Part shown: positions 9,483-19,590 of the stretch, one piece after another
How the letters are laid out: the number at the start of each line of letters is the position of its first letter
Numbering within the stretch: the first letter of the stretch is position 1
NCBI GenBank assembly: GCA_017394515.1
Contig: JAFPXY010000016.1
Coordinates: 62,001-126,000 of the forward strand
Source: Bacillota bacterium
GTDB lineage: Bacteria > Bacillota > Clostridia > Peptostreptococcales > Anaerovoracaceae
Reading direction: 5' to 3'
Length of the DNA stretch: 64,000 nucleotides
Translations under genes and position numbers: made by a program
The notes under the pieces: generated by a model
What the model saw: the letters and a program-made list of their open reading frames with translations, nothing else
Databases searched by the model: none
What the model was told of the DNA's origin: nothing

Positions 9483-11396
9483 TTATTTATCTTCGTCAAC
9501 TACGGTGTAGTCTGCATCTACAACGTTGTCGTCGTTTGCAGGTCCTGCCTGCTGTCCACCTGTGAAGTTGTTAGGGTCGAAGCCAGCACCTGCTCCGTTG
9601 AATCCCTGAGCTCCCATATTAGGATCGAAGCCTGCTCCGCCCTGAGCCTGCTGCTGCTGAGCAGCCTGCTGATAGAGCTTGGTGGAGATGATGTGGAACT
9701 TCTCGGTAAGAGCCTGTGTCTTATCCTTGATCTGATCAACTGTACCGTTGTTCAGAACTGCCTGAAGCTGATCTTTTGCATCTGTGATCTCCTGCTTCTC
9801 GGAATCTGTAAGCTTGCCTTCCAGATCCTTCAGGGACTTATCTGTGTCATAGATGAGAGCTTCTGCTTTGTTCCTTACGTCTACTTCTTCTTTTCTCTTC
9901 TTATCTTCTTCAGCGTAAGCCTGAGCTTCCTTTACCTTTCTGTTGATCTCGTCCTCGGAAAGGTTGGTGGAAGAAGTGATGGTGATGTGCTGCTCTCTGC
10001 CGGTTCCCATATCCTTTGCGGATACGTTTACGATACCGTTAGCATCGATATCGAAGGTTACTTCGATCTGAGGGATGCCACGAGGAGCGGGAGCAATACC
10101 TGTCAGCTGGAATCTGCCGAGAGTGGTGTTTCCTGCTGCCATTTCTCTCTCACCCTGCATTACGTGAATGTCTACTGCAGTCTGGTTGTCAGCTGCTGTG
10201 GAGAAGATCTGGGACTTCTTGGTAGGAATTGTAGTATTTCTCTCGATGAGCTTGGTGGCTACTCCGCCCAGAGTCTCGATGGACAGTGAAAGCGGTGTAA
10301 CGTCCAGAAGAAGTACGTCGTGAACTTCACCTGTAAGTACGCCTGCCTGGATAGCAGCTCCAACTGCTACGCACTCATCGGGGTTGATGCCCTTGAAGGG
10401 TTCCTTGCCGGTAACGCTCTTTACAGCGTCCTGAACTGCGGGGATACGAGTGGATCCGCCTACCAGGATGACCTTTGCAAGGTCAGCGTTGGTAACGCCG
10501 GCGTCTCTCATAGCCTTGTGCATAGGCTCGATGGTTCTCTGTACAAGGTGCTCGGTGAGCTGGTTGAACTTAGCTCTTGTCAGGTCTACGTTCAGGTGGA
10601 GAGGACCATCAGCAGATACTGAGATGAAAGGCAGGTTGATGTTGGTGGTCTGTGCGGATGACAGTTCCTTCTTTGCCTTTTCTGCAGCTTCCTTCAGTCT
10701 CTGAAGAGCCATCTTGTCCTGACGAAGGTCTACTCCGTTCTGTCTTGCAAAATCATCAGCCAGCCAGTTCATGATAACTTCATCGAAGTCATCTCCGCCG
10801 AGCTTTGTATCGCCGTTTGTAGCAAGTACTTCGAATACTCCGTCGCCCAGTTCGAGGATGGATACATCGAAGGTACCGCCGCCAAGGTCGTATACCAGGA
10901 TCTTATGTGATCCTTCTTCTTTATCAAGGCCATATGCAAGGGATGCTGCGGTAGGTTCGTTGATGATTCTCTTAACATCGAGTCCTGCGATTCTTCCTGC
11001 ATCCTTGGTAGCCTGCTTCTGGGAGTCAGAGAAGTAAGCGGGAACTGTGATTACAGCTTCTGTTACCTTTTCGCCCAGATATGCTTCTGCGTCGTTCTTT
11101 AACTTGGTAAGGATCATAGCACTGATCTCCTGAGGAGTGTAATCCTTGCCATCGATGGTTACTCTATAATTTTCACCCATGTGTCTCTTGATGGATGATA
11201 CGGTTCTGTCGGGATTGGTTACAGCCTGACGCTTTGCTGTCTCACCTACTAATCTCTCTCCGTCCTTTTTGAAGCCTACTACGGAAGGAGTTGTTCTGCT
11301 TCCTTCTGCATTGGCGATAACTGTGGGCTCGCCGCCCTCAAGTACTGCTACGCAGCTGTTTGTGGTTCCTAAGTCGATTCCTATAACTTTAGCCAT
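9483..11396 (-). CDS. dnaK: Chaperone DnaK (Hsp70)
   Basis: ATP-dependent protein-folding chaperone. 637 residues, with the phosphate-1 motif [13 protein letters not shown] at the N-terminus, phosphate-2 [12 protein letters not shown] near residue 170 and the adenosine motif VGGSTRIP near 310, followed by the substrate-binding domain and a Gly/Gln/Ala-rich tail ending in the conserved acidic [12 protein letters not shown]. The ATG follows CTAGGAGGAAATAAA. It is cotranscribed with grpE (39 nt upstream) and dnaJ; control is through HrcA at the CIRCE element. Confidence 0.99.
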   Translation of the reverse strand: MAKVIGIDLGTTNSCVAVLEGGEPTVIANAEGSRTTPSVVGFKKDGERLVGETAKRQAVTNPDRTVSSIKRHMGENYRVTIDGKDYTPQEISAMILTKLKNDAEAYLGEKVTEAVITVPAYFSDSQKQATKDAGRIAGLDVKRIINEPTAASLAYGLDKEEGSHKILVYDLGGGTFDVSILELGDGVFEVLATNGDTKLGGDDFDEVIMNWLADDFARQNGVDLRQDKMALQRLKEAAEKAKKELSSAQTTNINLPFISVSADGPLHLNVDLTRAKFNQLTEHLVQRTIEPMHKAMRDAGVTNADLAKVILVGGSTRIPAVQDAVKSVTGKEPFKGINPDECVAVGAAIQAGVLTGEVHDVLLLDVTPLSLSIETLGGVATKLIERNTTIPTKKSQIFSTAADNQTAVDIHVMQGEREMAAGNTTLGRFQLTGIAPAPRGIPQIEVTFDIDANGIVNVSAKDMGTGREQHITITSSTNLSEDEINRKVKEAQAYAEEDKKRKEEVDVRNKAEALIYDTDKSLKDLEGKLTDSEKQEITDAKDQLQAVLNNGTVDQIKDKTQALTEKFHIISTKLYQQAAQQQQAQGGAGFDPNMGAQGFNGAGAGFDPNNFTGGQQAGPANDDNVVDADYTVVDEDK

Positions 11397-11435
11397 TTTA
11401 TTTCCTCCTAGAAAAACTTTCTTACTTTACGAATT

Positions 11436-12017
11436 TTACTGAGCCACCTTGACCATGCTGGGTCTGATAACTCTTGAATTAAGTGTGTAACCCTTCTGCA
11501 TGACTCCGGAGACCTTATTGGATTCATACTCATCGGTCTCTTCCATCATTACGGCATTGTGGAAGTTCGGGTCAAATTCTTCCCCTAAAGCCTTTATCTC
11601 GGCAACTCCGGCATTTTCCAGAGCTGTCATCAACTGTTTGAAAATCAACTCCATACCGTCGTGGAGGCTGGGATCTGCATCCTTTGTGGCATCCAGCGCT
11701 CTCTCGAAGTTATCGAGTACTTCCAAAAGATTTTTAACTATTTTTTCATTTGCATACTGATAGATATCAGCTTTTTCCTTATCGAATCTCTTCTTCTGAT
11801 TCTGGAAGTCTGCCATGAGTCTCATGTACTTGGCATTGAGTTCCTCGATCTTCTTGTCCTTGGGATCCGGTTCCTTGGATTCAGCTTTCTCTTCTTCCTT
11901 CTCCGGTTCCTTGGCGGTTTCTTCCTCCTGAACCTCAGTCTCTTCAGGCTTGATCTCTTCTTCTGCCTGTTCCTCTAAGATTTCATCTTCGATAGGAATG
12001 TTCTTTTCTTCATTCAT
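11436..12017 (-). CDS. grpE: Nucleotide exchange factor GrpE
   Basis: Releases ADP from DnaK. 193 residues: a strongly acidic, Glu-rich disordered N-terminus (about 1-55), a long helix expected to form the dimer coiled coil (about 55-105, KYMRLMADFQNQKKRFDKEK), then the beta-wing domain with FDPNFHNAVMM and a C-terminus SRVIRPSMVKVAQ typical of the family. Its ATG lies 8 nt inside the end of hrcA, so the two are translationally coupled. Confidence 0.97.
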   Translation of the reverse strand: MNEEKNIPIEDEILEEQAEEEIKPEETEVQEEETAKEPEKEEEKAESKEPDPKDKKIEELNAKYMRLMADFQNQKKRFDKEKADIYQYANEKIVKNLLEVLDNFERALDATKDADPSLHDGMELIFKQLMTALENAGVAEIKALGEEFDPNFHNAVMMEETDEYESNKVSGVMQKGYTLNSRVIRPSMVKVAQ

Positions 12018-13101
12018 TGTTATTTACTCCTTCGTTTTCCCCTTTTTTATCATCTATATCATCGGTTCGTTCTCCGCTTTCCAGCTTGAACGTATCCGTC
12101 AGGTTCTCTGTGAGATATTCTATGATCGAGGTTATTTTGCTGTACTTCATTCGGGTGGGACCTATGACTCCGATCTTACCTACCAACTTGCCGTCTACGG
12201 AATAGCTGGCGGTGATCAGGCTGCAATCCTGAAGATTGCTGTCCTCGTTCTCATCTCCGATGGTCACCGTGATGCCGTCGTCACGCTCGATGAGCTTCTT
12301 GGTCATCTCTTCCTTCTGGGAGAGCATCTCTATGAAACTTCTGGCCTTGCTGACGTCGCTGTACTCAGGAATATCGAAGATGTTCGAAAGGCCTTCCATG
12401 TAAAGGTTTACGTTCAGCATGTCCTCCAGGGTCTTCATGAAGTTCGGCATTACGTCCTCTGCCATACCGCTCATGGCTACCACATCCGTCTCAAAGTTGG
12501 CGATGATGTTATTGGTAAGTGCCTGAGAAACGGTCTTGCCCTTGTAGTTATAGGTCATAGTCTTGGACAGAAGTTCCAGACTATCCTCCGTGTAGGGCAC
12601 TGACATCTTGACTGCCTTGTTGGAGACCTTGCCGGATTCGGACACGATCATGAGTACCACGGTCTCTTCGTCCACCGACAAAAGATTGATGTACTTGATG
12701 ACATCTTCGGTCTTCTTCGGCGTCATGGCGAAGCTGGTAAGGTTCGTGATCTCTGAAAGGATGGATGCCGCATGAGCTATGGTCTTCTCAAAGTCCACCG
12801 TGGTCTCGTGGAGACGATTAGCTATGATGGCCTTCTCATCTTTGGAGAGCTGAGGCCTTTCCATCAATTCGTTTACGTAGAGTCTGTAGGCCTTGTCTGA
12901 AGGAACACGTCCTGCTGAGGTGTGGGGGTGTGTCAGATAACCCATTTCTTCCAAGTCGGCCATCTCATTTCTGATGGTGGCGGGGCTGTAATCAAAGCCT
13001 TCCTTCTTGGAAAGTGTTCTGGATCCCACGGGCTCAGCCGTCTTGATATATTCACTGATAATGGCCTGTAAAATTTTCAGTTTTCGCTCGCTGAGTTCCA
13101 T
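12010..13101 (-). CDS. hrcA: Heat-inducible transcription repressor HrcA
   Basis: Repressor of class I heat-shock genes; binds CIRCE operators and depends on GroE for activity. 363 residues with an N-terminal winged helix containing EYIKTAEPVGSRTLSKK and SPATIRNEMADLEEMG (about 16-55), then GAF-like dimerisation and insertion domains and a long charged C-terminal tail. It is the first gene of the operon and overlaps grpE by 8 nt. The CIRCE copy and promoter directly upstream imply autoregulation together with dnaK. Confidence 0.98.
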   Translation of the reverse strand: MELSERKLKILQAIISEYIKTAEPVGSRTLSKKEGFDYSPATIRNEMADLEEMGYLTHPHTSAGRVPSDKAYRLYVNELMERPQLSKDEKAIIANRLHETTVDFEKTIAHAASILSEITNLTSFAMTPKKTEDVIKYINLLSVDEETVVLMIVSESGKVSNKAVKMSVPYTEDSLELLSKTMTYNYKGKTVSQALTNNIIANFETDVVAMSGMAEDVMPNFMKTLEDMLNVNLYMEGLSNIFDIPEYSDVSKARSFIEMLSQKEEMTKKLIERDDGITVTIGDENEDSNLQDCSLITASYSVDGKLVGKIGVIGPTRMKYSKITSIIEYLTENLTDTFKLESGERTDDIDDKKGENEGVNNNE

Positions 13102-13126
13102 TATCTTATCTCCTTCTCGTTTTGTG

Positions 13127-13153
13127 TTAGCACTCGCTTAGTCAGAGTGCTAA
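13127..13153. promoter_or_regulatory. CIRCE operator (HrcA binding site)
   Basis: TTAGCACTC-N9-GAGTGCTAA, an exact match to the CIRCE consensus, between the hrcA promoter and its start codon. Confidence 0.98.
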
Positions 13154-13164
13154 CTTACAATAAT

Positions 13165-13193
13165 AATATAACCCTGCCGGCAAAGAATGTCAA
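13165..13193 (-). promoter_or_regulatory. Sigma-A promoter of the hrcA operon
   Basis: Minus-strand -35 TTGACA (13188-13193), 17-nt spacer, -10 TATATT (13165-13170), with CIRCE about 11 nt downstream of the -10, the usual arrangement. Confidence 0.88.
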
Positions 13194-13233
13194 CAGGGTT
13201 TTTGATGATTTTTGTGTAATTATGGTGAAGATT

Positions 13234-14904
13234 TTAGATAAACTTTTCCAGTCTGGCTCTGACTCTGTCCTCACCCAGGATCTGCTGGATCTCCCAGATG
13301 TCAGGTGACTGCTGTCTGCCCATGAGAGCTACTCTTATAACGGTGGAAACGTGTCCAACGTGTCCCTTATATTCCTCAGGATGCTTCTTGTAATCCTTAG
13401 GCTTAACGGCATAGCCCAGCTCGTCGGTGATGGCTCTGATCTTGTTGAACCAGGTCTCGTTATCGTCTGAGTGGTCGTAAGTCTCCAGATACTTGCTGAT
13501 AATGGTGCTCACGTCTCCCGCGTTCACCACCTCCTGAGGCATCTCGTCCTGGATCTCAAAGGTCTCGTCGAAGAAGTAGCTCAGGTTCTTTACCATCTGA
13601 TCCGCAAAAATATGGTCCTTTCTGGGATTTCTCTCAGCATGGCGGCCGATGTCCAGGATCTTTTCCAGATAAGCTCTGTCCTTGAGCATTGTCTGAACGT
13701 TCTCGTCATCCGTTCTGAACTCGTCAGCCCAAGCCTTAAGGAAATCGTAGAGATCGGAGGCGCTGATCTTAAGAAGTACTTCCTTGGAAACGTCGTTTAA
13801 CTTGGTGAGATCGAAGAGAGCGCCTGAATTTGACATCTTTTCGGTGGTAAATTCGAACTCGTCGATATCCGCATCGGGATTTGCCAGTCTCCATTCTTCA
13901 AAGTTGGAGTTTAAGATGGTCAGAAGATATTCTCTGACAGCTGCAGGATGGTAGCCATCCTTTCTGTAGTAGTCAAGGCTGAGCTCAGGATCCAGTCTCT
14001 TGGAAAGCTTACGCTTGTTTCCCTGTTCATCGATCTTCATGAGCTGAGCAGTATGGCAATAAAGCATAGGCTCCCAGCCAAGCTTCTCAAAGAGCTCGAT
14101 ATGGATAGGAAGTGAAGGCAGCCATTCTGCACCTCTTACTACGTGAGTGACCCTCATGAGATGGTCGTCCACTACGTGAGCGAAGTGATAGGTCGGGATG
14201 CCCGTTCTCTTGAGAATAACGGTATCCTGATCGTTTTCAGGCATGTCCAGAATTCCGCGGATGGCGTCCTTTACCTTGATCCTTCTGATTTGATCTTCGG
14301 GAAGATCCAGGTTACCATCGGACTTAAGACGGATGACGAACTTCTCGCCGGCATTGATCTTAGCTTCGATCTCTTCATAGGTGAGATCTCTTGACTTAGC
14401 CCACTTGCCATAGATTCCGGGGTTAGCCTTCTGAGCCTGCTGCTCTTCTCTGATGGCAGCGATCTCCTCTTCAGAAAGGAAGCAGGGATAAGCCTTACCT
14501 TCTGAAACTAATTTTTTTGCAAAACACTGGTAGACCGGTCCTCTGTGGGACTGAGTATAGTCTCCGTAAGAACCAACATCACCTGTCATGGAAGCGCCTT
14601 CATCAAAGTTGATTCCAAAAAATCTCAGGGAATTGATGATGATCTCTACAGCACCTTCCACCTCTCTCTTGTCGTCAGTGTCCTCGATCCTGAGGATGAA
14701 GGATCCGCCTGACTGATGAGCGAGTCTCTCATCAGCAAAAGCTCCGTAAAGGTTTCCCAGATGTATGAAGCCTGTAGGTGAAGGACCGAGTCTGGTTACC
14801 TTAGCTCCCTCAGGGAGATCTCTTACAGGATAGATCTTTTCATAATCTTCGGGGGTCTTATCGATGTGCGGGAAAAGCAGTTCCGCTAATTTCTTATAAT
14901 CCAT
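13234..14904 (-). CDS. gltX: Glutamate--tRNA ligase
   Basis: Charges tRNA-Glu (in many Clostridia also tRNA-Gln, later amidated by GatCAB). Class I synthetase with GPSPTGFIHLGNLYGAF (HIGH motif, near residue 40-56), the RIEDTD signature, and the KMSKS equivalent RKLSKRLDP near residue 298. At 556 residues it is longer than the usual 470-500; the extra length lies in the middle/C-terminal anticodon-binding part. Its start is 4 nt after the stop of a GH25 muramidase gene, so it seems to be the last gene of an acyl-CoA synthetase/muramidase operon, an unusual context. Confidence 0.95.
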   Translation of the reverse strand: MDYKKLAELLFPHIDKTPEDYEKIYPVRDLPEGAKVTRLGPSPTGFIHLGNLYGAFADERLAHQSGGSFILRIEDTDDKREVEGAVEIIINSLRFFGINFDEGASMTGDVGSYGDYTQSHRGPVYQCFAKKLVSEGKAYPCFLSEEEIAAIREEQQAQKANPGIYGKWAKSRDLTYEEIEAKINAGEKFVIRLKSDGNLDLPEDQIRRIKVKDAIRGILDMPENDQDTVILKRTGIPTYHFAHVVDDHLMRVTHVVRGAEWLPSLPIHIELFEKLGWEPMLYCHTAQLMKIDEQGNKRKLSKRLDPELSLDYYRKDGYHPAAVREYLLTILNSNFEEWRLANPDADIDEFEFTTEKMSNSGALFDLTKLNDVSKEVLLKISASDLYDFLKAWADEFRTDDENVQTMLKDRAYLEKILDIGRHAERNPRKDHIFADQMVKNLSYFFDETFEIQDEMPQEVVNAGDVSTIISKYLETYDHSDDNETWFNKIRAITDELGYAVKPKDYKKHPEEYKGHVGHVSTVIRVALMGRQQSPDIWEIQQILGEDRVRARLEKFI

Positions 14905-14908
14905 ATTC

Positions 14909-16849
14909 TTAACTCCATTTTTTAATAACGAGATTTGACCACTTGGTATAGTATTTCTTATCGTTTATAATGCGATATCCGCGTATTTTGTAATAGTAGG
15001 TAGTGCCCTTCTTAAGGTACTTCGCCTTATTCAAATAGGATGTCGCGGTGCCGGCTTTGGAATAGATCCTCTTGTAGCCTGCCTCCAGGACTGTGGATTT
15101 ATATACCTGGATCTTATCCAATTTCTTCTTTCCGTTCTTCACCCAGCTGAGCTCTATTCCCTTGGATGTCTTCTTGGCTTTAAGGGTGAAGTCCATGGCC
15201 TTCACGGCGTCCCTCAGTTTCTTTTGGCTTTCCGTTAGTTCTTTCTTCTTAACGGTAAGGGTTATCCTCTTCGTATAAGACTTGACGTTGGGAGTGGAAT
15301 TAGCCTTGACCGTGAGCTCTGTGGTGCCTACCTTGAGAGGTGTTACGGTTCCATTTTCGTCTACAGTCGCCACCGTTTCATCTGATGAACTGTAAGTCAC
15401 GGAAGTGACGAATTTGGTGGTTGCGCCGAGATCGTAGGGGCCGTCCTCTATTAAGGTCTCCGTCCTGGCGTCCTTGATCTTAAGGGTCTGGGAAGCCTTG
15501 ATGATGTTGAAGGTCTGAGTGATGGTTCCCTTGTACTCGCCCTTGAAAGTGATGGTCATGGTCGCCGTACCCACATTGGTATTGTCGGTGCACTTCACGG
15601 TGTAATCAGCGTTCTTAACCAGCTCTCTTCCGTTCTTTTCAGTCACGGTGATCGTAGGAATTATCGGTCCGCCTGTATACTTCGTATCCGGAATCTCGGA
15701 AATGGTCAGGCTCTCAAGGTCTGCGGACTTGGCGATCTTGAAGGGTACCGTCACATAGTCAGCATACTGTCCCATGCCGATGATAACCGCGTAAGCGGTG
15801 CCTGCGTGGACATTTCTGATATATCTCAGCTTGTAATCGGTGTTCTTGGTGAGCTTGACTCCGTTATATTTTACCGTGACCTTGGTGGGCTTTTTCGCCG
15901 TGCCATCGTAGACGAAATCGTCTGCTCCGGTCAAGGTTACTACCGCGTCTGTCAGCGAGTATGGCGCAGTGCCTGCTAGAGCTTCTTCGGATTCCATAAA
16001 GCCGGAATGTTCTCTGACAGTGCCTGATGATCCACCCGAGGAGACAGCGCTTGAAGGCGGTACCGGATTGATGTACCAGTAATCCATATCACAGGTGTTT
16101 GCAGTGATGCCGTTCACCCTGCCGTTTGAAGCATACTGCCACCAGCAATACTCAAAGGCAAACTGATTCTTGATATAGTACTGGGCGCCCCAGTAATTAT
16201 AATCCTTTGATAATGTCTTGCCGTTCACCTTGGTCTGGCCGAAGTAAAGGTCGGTATAGATGCCCGGGGTGAAACCCTTGGAGATGGCGTAGTTCATCCA
16301 TTCCTTTGCGACCTTTGTCCCCTGCTCCTGAGTCAAATCATACAGAAGAGCATCAGATCCGCCGGCGGTTTCATAATCCATGAAGATGGGCAGATCCAGA
16401 TCCTTTGCCGTATATCCGGCTTCCTCCAGGAGCTTGATGGTATAGTCTACTTCTTCTCTTGCCATCTTCCTCGTGTTGGCTTGGGAGAAGAAATATACGC
16501 CTACCATTATACCGTTATTCTTGGCGCCCTTCAGGTTCTCGACAAACCTGTCATCGGAATAAAAGCCACCTGAAACGTAGTATCTTCCTCCGGCTCGGAT
16601 TATGGCGAAATCGATTCCGTCAGCCTTTACCTTAGCCCAGTCGATCTTCCCCTGGAACCCGGATACGTCTATGCCATCTACGATGATGTATCCATCCAGC
16701 GAACTGTCATGGGTGTAGGTGGAGCCTGTATACCTGGAATAGGTTTTGGTCTCCGCAAAAGCATGTGACGCGCAGAATATCATAATAGCTATGATTACTA
16801 CGGCAAACGCAAAAAATTTAGTTGTCCTTGTTCTCAGTGTTTTCCTCAT
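14909..16849 (-). CDS. Secreted GH25 muramidase with Ig-like repeats
   Basis: Predicted cell-wall hydrolase (1,4-beta-N-acetylmuramidase). 646 residues: signal peptide (about 1-32, hydrophobic FFAFAVVIIAIMIFCASHAFA region), GH25 catalytic domain (about 50-260) with DVSGFQGKIDWAKVK, the acidic pair in FMDYE and a C-terminal WQYASNGRVNGI strand, then two Ig/MBG-like beta domains (about 285-450), a Big_2-like domain (SSDETVATVDENGTVTPL, about 480-535) and a fibronectin III-like end. I chose the ATG at 16849 (AGAGGGAA at 16851-16858); a longer frame begins with TTG at 16885. It overlaps the upstream synthetase gene by 32 nt. Confidence 0.9.
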   Translation of the reverse strand: MRKTLRTRTTKFFAFAVVIIAIMIFCASHAFAETKTYSRYTGSTYTHDSSLDGYIIVDGIDVSGFQGKIDWAKVKADGIDFAIIRAGGRYYVSGGFYSDDRFVENLKGAKNNGIMVGVYFFSQANTRKMAREEVDYTIKLLEEAGYTAKDLDLPIFMDYETAGGSDALLYDLTQEQGTKVAKEWMNYAISKGFTPGIYTDLYFGQTKVNGKTLSKDYNYWGAQYYIKNQFAFEYCWWQYASNGRVNGITANTCDMDYWYINPVPPSSAVSSGGSSGTVREHSGFMESEEALAGTAPYSLTDAVVTLTGADDFVYDGTAKKPTKVTVKYNGVKLTKNTDYKLRYIRNVHAGTAYAVIIGMGQYADYVTVPFKIAKSADLESLTISEIPDTKYTGGPIIPTITVTEKNGRELVKNADYTVKCTDNTNVGTATMTITFKGEYKGTITQTFNIIKASQTLKIKDARTETLIEDGPYDLGATTKFVTSVTYSSSDETVATVDENGTVTPLKVGTTELTVKANSTPNVKSYTKRITLTVKKKELTESQKKLRDAVKAMDFTLKAKKTSKGIELSWVKNGKKKLDKIQVYKSTVLEAGYKRIYSKAGTATSYLNKAKYLKKGTTYYYKIRGYRIINDKKYYTKWSNLVIKKWS

Positions 16850-18599
16850 TTTCCCTCTTGTATTTTTTGAGTTCTTCCTCTTCAAGAACTCTGTATGCTA
16901 CCTTGCCTACCAGAGTCTTCGGCAGTTCTTTTCTGAACTCGATCTCCTTCGGCATTTCAAATTTAGCAACGTGTTTTGCGAGATACTTCATAAGTATCTC
17001 TCTTGCTTCGTCTTCTGAAACCTTCACATCAGGCTTCAGCATTACGAAGGCTACTACCCTCTGCATCTTCAGAGGGTCAGGAACTCCGATGACGCAGCTC
17101 ATGTGAACCAGCTCATGGGCGTCCAGAACGTTCTCTATCTGTGAAGGATATACATTGTAACCGGAGGTTACGATCATCCTCTTAAGTCTCTGTCTGAAGT
17201 AGATGAAGCCGTCCTCATCCATCTTGCCCAGGTCGCCTGTATGTACCCAAGTGAGGCCGTCAGCGTGCTTGCGGAGGGTCTGCGCGGTCTCTTCAGGGTT
17301 ATCGATGTAGCCCTTCATGACCGTAGGTCCTGCCAGACAGATCTCGCCTTCTTCTCCATAAGGCATTTCCTCTTCAGTGCCGGGCTTAACGATCTTGTAA
17401 TAGGTATCCGGGAAAGGAAGACCGATGGATCCTTCCTTATACCAGTGTGAAGGTGTCAGGCATGATGCTGTAACGCACTCGGTGGTTCCGTAACCTTCTC
17501 TTACAGGGATGGATGCGTTGTGATCCTTCAGGAACTGGTCGAATTTCTTCTTGAGTTCGATACTTAAGGAATCTCCTCCGGAGAATACGCCCTTAAGGCA
17601 TGAGAGGTCTGCTCTGTCCAGAGTATGGATCCTGAGAAGAGCCTCATAGAGAGTAGGAACTCCGGCTATGAAATTCGGTTTATGTTTCTTGATGAGCTTA
17701 GCGTAGGAATCAGCCGTGAATCTGGGGATCAGAAGGCATCTTCCGCCGTTAGCCAGCATGGAGTGGATGCACACGCCAAGTCCGAATCCGTGGAATACGG
17801 GCATTACTGCCAGCATCTTATCGCCGGGCTTGAACATGGGATTGGTGGCCACGATCTGCTGAGCGAGGGCGTTGAAGTTCAGGTTGGTAAGGGAGATGCC
17901 CTTCTGAGTACCTGTGGTTCCGCCGGAGTAAAGAATTACCGCCGGGTCATCAGCTCTCTTGTTAGCGTGATAAGGTCCCTTGTACCACATGCCGTCCAAA
18001 AGGAATTTCTCCCACCATACTACCTCTGCAGTAGCAGGTACCTTGGCGATCTTACGACCTTCCAGAAGGTAATATCCTTTGCGCTTTACCGGTGAAAGCA
18101 CGTCCTTGATGGATGTAAGGATAAGGCTTCTTAAGGTCACGTTTTCTCTTATGTTTGCGAACTTGCCATAGAACTGGTCCAGTGTGAGGCACACTACGGA
18201 CTTTGAAAGTTTCAGGCAGAATTCGATTTCCTTTTCGGAGCTTAAAGGGTGTACCATGTTGGCGATGCCGCCAATCTTATTTACTGCATAGAACATGACT
18301 ACCGCCTGGGGTGCGTTTGGCATGCAGATGGTGACTGCTTCGCCCTCCTTGACTCCGATGGCAGCAAGGGCTCTTGCGCAGTTGTCTACTTTATTGATGA
18401 AATCCTTGTATCTGACTTTACCGCCCATGAAATCATAAGCGATGTTGTTCGGATAGTGTCTCGCAATCTCCGCTACTCTGTCGTACATGGATCCCTGGAA
18501 GTAGTCCAGGTGTGCAGGTACGTTTCCCAGATTCTTTATCCAGGGAGTTTTAACTTCATGTTTTGACTGTGATTTATCTTCTGTTTTGAATAACGCCAT
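16818..18599 (-). CDS. AMP-dependent acyl-CoA synthetase (FadD-like)
   Basis: Activates a carboxylic acid to acyl-AMP and then acyl-CoA; the acid is probably a fatty or aryl acid but cannot be specified. 593 residues with the ANL-superfamily motifs in order: P-loop YSGGTTGTQKGISL (near 228), GYGTTE (near 372), HTGDLGKMDEDGFIYFRQR (near 455-475), RMIVTSGYNVYPSQIE, and the catalytic lysine in PKTLVGKVAYR near the end. The start codon is 1 nt after the stop of the E2/CAT-like gene, and its 3' end overlaps the muramidase gene, so the three form one operon. Confidence 0.92.
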   Translation of the reverse strand: MALFKTEDKSQSKHEVKTPWIKNLGNVPAHLDYFQGSMYDRVAEIARHYPNNIAYDFMGGKVRYKDFINKVDNCARALAAIGVKEGEAVTICMPNAPQAVVMFYAVNKIGGIANMVHPLSSEKEIEFCLKLSKSVVCLTLDQFYGKFANIRENVTLRSLILTSIKDVLSPVKRKGYYLLEGRKIAKVPATAEVVWWEKFLLDGMWYKGPYHANKRADDPAVILYSGGTTGTQKGISLTNLNFNALAQQIVATNPMFKPGDKMLAVMPVFHGFGLGVCIHSMLANGGRCLLIPRFTADSYAKLIKKHKPNFIAGVPTLYEALLRIHTLDRADLSCLKGVFSGGDSLSIELKKKFDQFLKDHNASIPVREGYGTTECVTASCLTPSHWYKEGSIGLPFPDTYYKIVKPGTEEEMPYGEEGEICLAGPTVMKGYIDNPEETAQTLRKHADGLTWVHTGDLGKMDEDGFIYFRQRLKRMIVTSGYNVYPSQIENVLDAHELVHMSCVIGVPDPLKMQRVVAFVMLKPDVKVSEDEAREILMKYLAKHVAKFEMPKEIEFRKELPKTLVGKVAYRVLEEEELKKYKRENEENTENKDN

Positions 18600-18600
18600 A

Positions 18601-19527
18601 TTAGTATTCTACCTCCTCATCTGCTCTCAGATCCAAAAGTTCAGGGTTCTCAGCCAGTTTTTTGAAAAGTCTCACGGACTTGGCATAATAGAAGCCGTCC
18701 GCGATTCTTTCATCGATGGTGAGTCCTATGTCATTCATGACCTTCATGGTTACATTGCCCTCCTCATCATAGATGGGCTTCAGCTTTCTCTCGCCTATTA
18801 TCACGAACAATGATGTGGTCCCCCAGTTTGACAGGTGATGATAGCCGGATTTAAGATGAATGGAACCTAAATTTGTAATGAAGGCTGACGCATAGTTGGG
18901 ATCCTTCTTGACAAAGTCATAAGGAACCTTGCCGTGTCTGTCAAGGAAACGGATGAACTTGAATGTAGGTCTCAGAAGGAAGGGTGGAAGCTTCATGAAC
19001 TTGTCCATAATGTCTACGGAATTGTCCAGAGTACTCTCATCCTTTACAGCGTTTATCTCCTTTACGATCTTTTCGTAAAGAATATCCATGGTGGTCTCCG
19101 GTCCGAATTTCTCGAAGGCCAGACCTTCGTCAGCATTATCGGCGAATTTCTTCTTCACCGTGAAGCCTACGCTGACTTCGTCTTTTTGGTAAAGCTTCAT
19201 GTTAGCCACAAAGCGATTGAGGCCCGGTCTCAGATGCATGACCTTCACAAGGGCCATGAGCATGACGTAGAAGGGCTTATACGGATCCTCCAGAGCGCTC
19301 TCGGGGAGCTCGCCTCTCTCTACTTTCGCTTTAAGCTCTGCGTTTTTCTTCTCCACATATTTGAAGATGGGATCCATCTCTATGGATTCCTGGATGAATG
19401 CTTCGTTATCTGCTCTGTTGGGATAGACGTAAGGAACTATGGCGTGCATGGGATCGATATCCCTCATTAGTCTGCCATCACGTCTGTCTCCCCAACGTTT
19501 TTTGGCTTTGTTCTCCTTTTTCCCCAT
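18601..19527 (-). CDS. E2/CAT-like acyltransferase-fold protein without catalytic His
   Basis: 308 residues resembling the catalytic domain of 2-oxoacid dehydrogenase E2 / chloramphenicol acetyltransferase (LRPGLNRFVANMKLYQKD and FITNLGSI blocks align with the E2 core). It has no lipoyl or peripheral-subunit-binding domain, and no dehydrogenase E1/E3 genes are nearby. The HxxxDG catalytic motif reads DERIADG: Glu stands in place of the histidine. Start chosen at the ATG at 19527 because AAAGGAGT lies at 19533-19540; an upstream in-frame extension to 19602 covers the leader. It is the first gene of an operon with an acyl-CoA synthetase. A paralogue lies at 62013-62885. True substrate unknown. 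Confidence 0.8.
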   Translation of the reverse strand: MGKKENKAKKRWGDRRDGRLMRDIDPMHAIVPYVYPNRADNEAFIQESIEMDPIFKYVEKKNAELKAKVERGELPESALEDPYKPFYVMLMALVKVMHLRPGLNRFVANMKLYQKDEVSVGFTVKKKFADNADEGLAFEKFGPETTMDILYEKIVKEINAVKDESTLDNSVDIMDKFMKLPPFLLRPTFKFIRFLDRHGKVPYDFVKKDPNYASAFITNLGSIHLKSGYHHLSNWGTTSLFVIIGERKLKPIYDEEGNVTMKVMNDIGLTIDERIADGFYYAKSVRLFKKLAENPELLDLRADEEVEY

Positions 19528-19590
19528 TAATGACTCCTTTTCGACATTTAGTTGTCGTACTGATTTTATGCATATAAATATACAGTATAT

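Noticed and set aside
13170-13206. Plus-strand terminator AACCCTG/CAGGGTT with T-run
   Set aside because: No plus-strand gene ends there; it overlaps the hrcA promoter and the repeat is probably incidental, or at best a weak feature.
16849-16885. Longer start of the GH25 muramidase (16885)
   Set aside because: The upstream codon is TTG without a Shine-Dalgarno, and the ATG at 16849 has AGAGGGAA and a better signal peptide.
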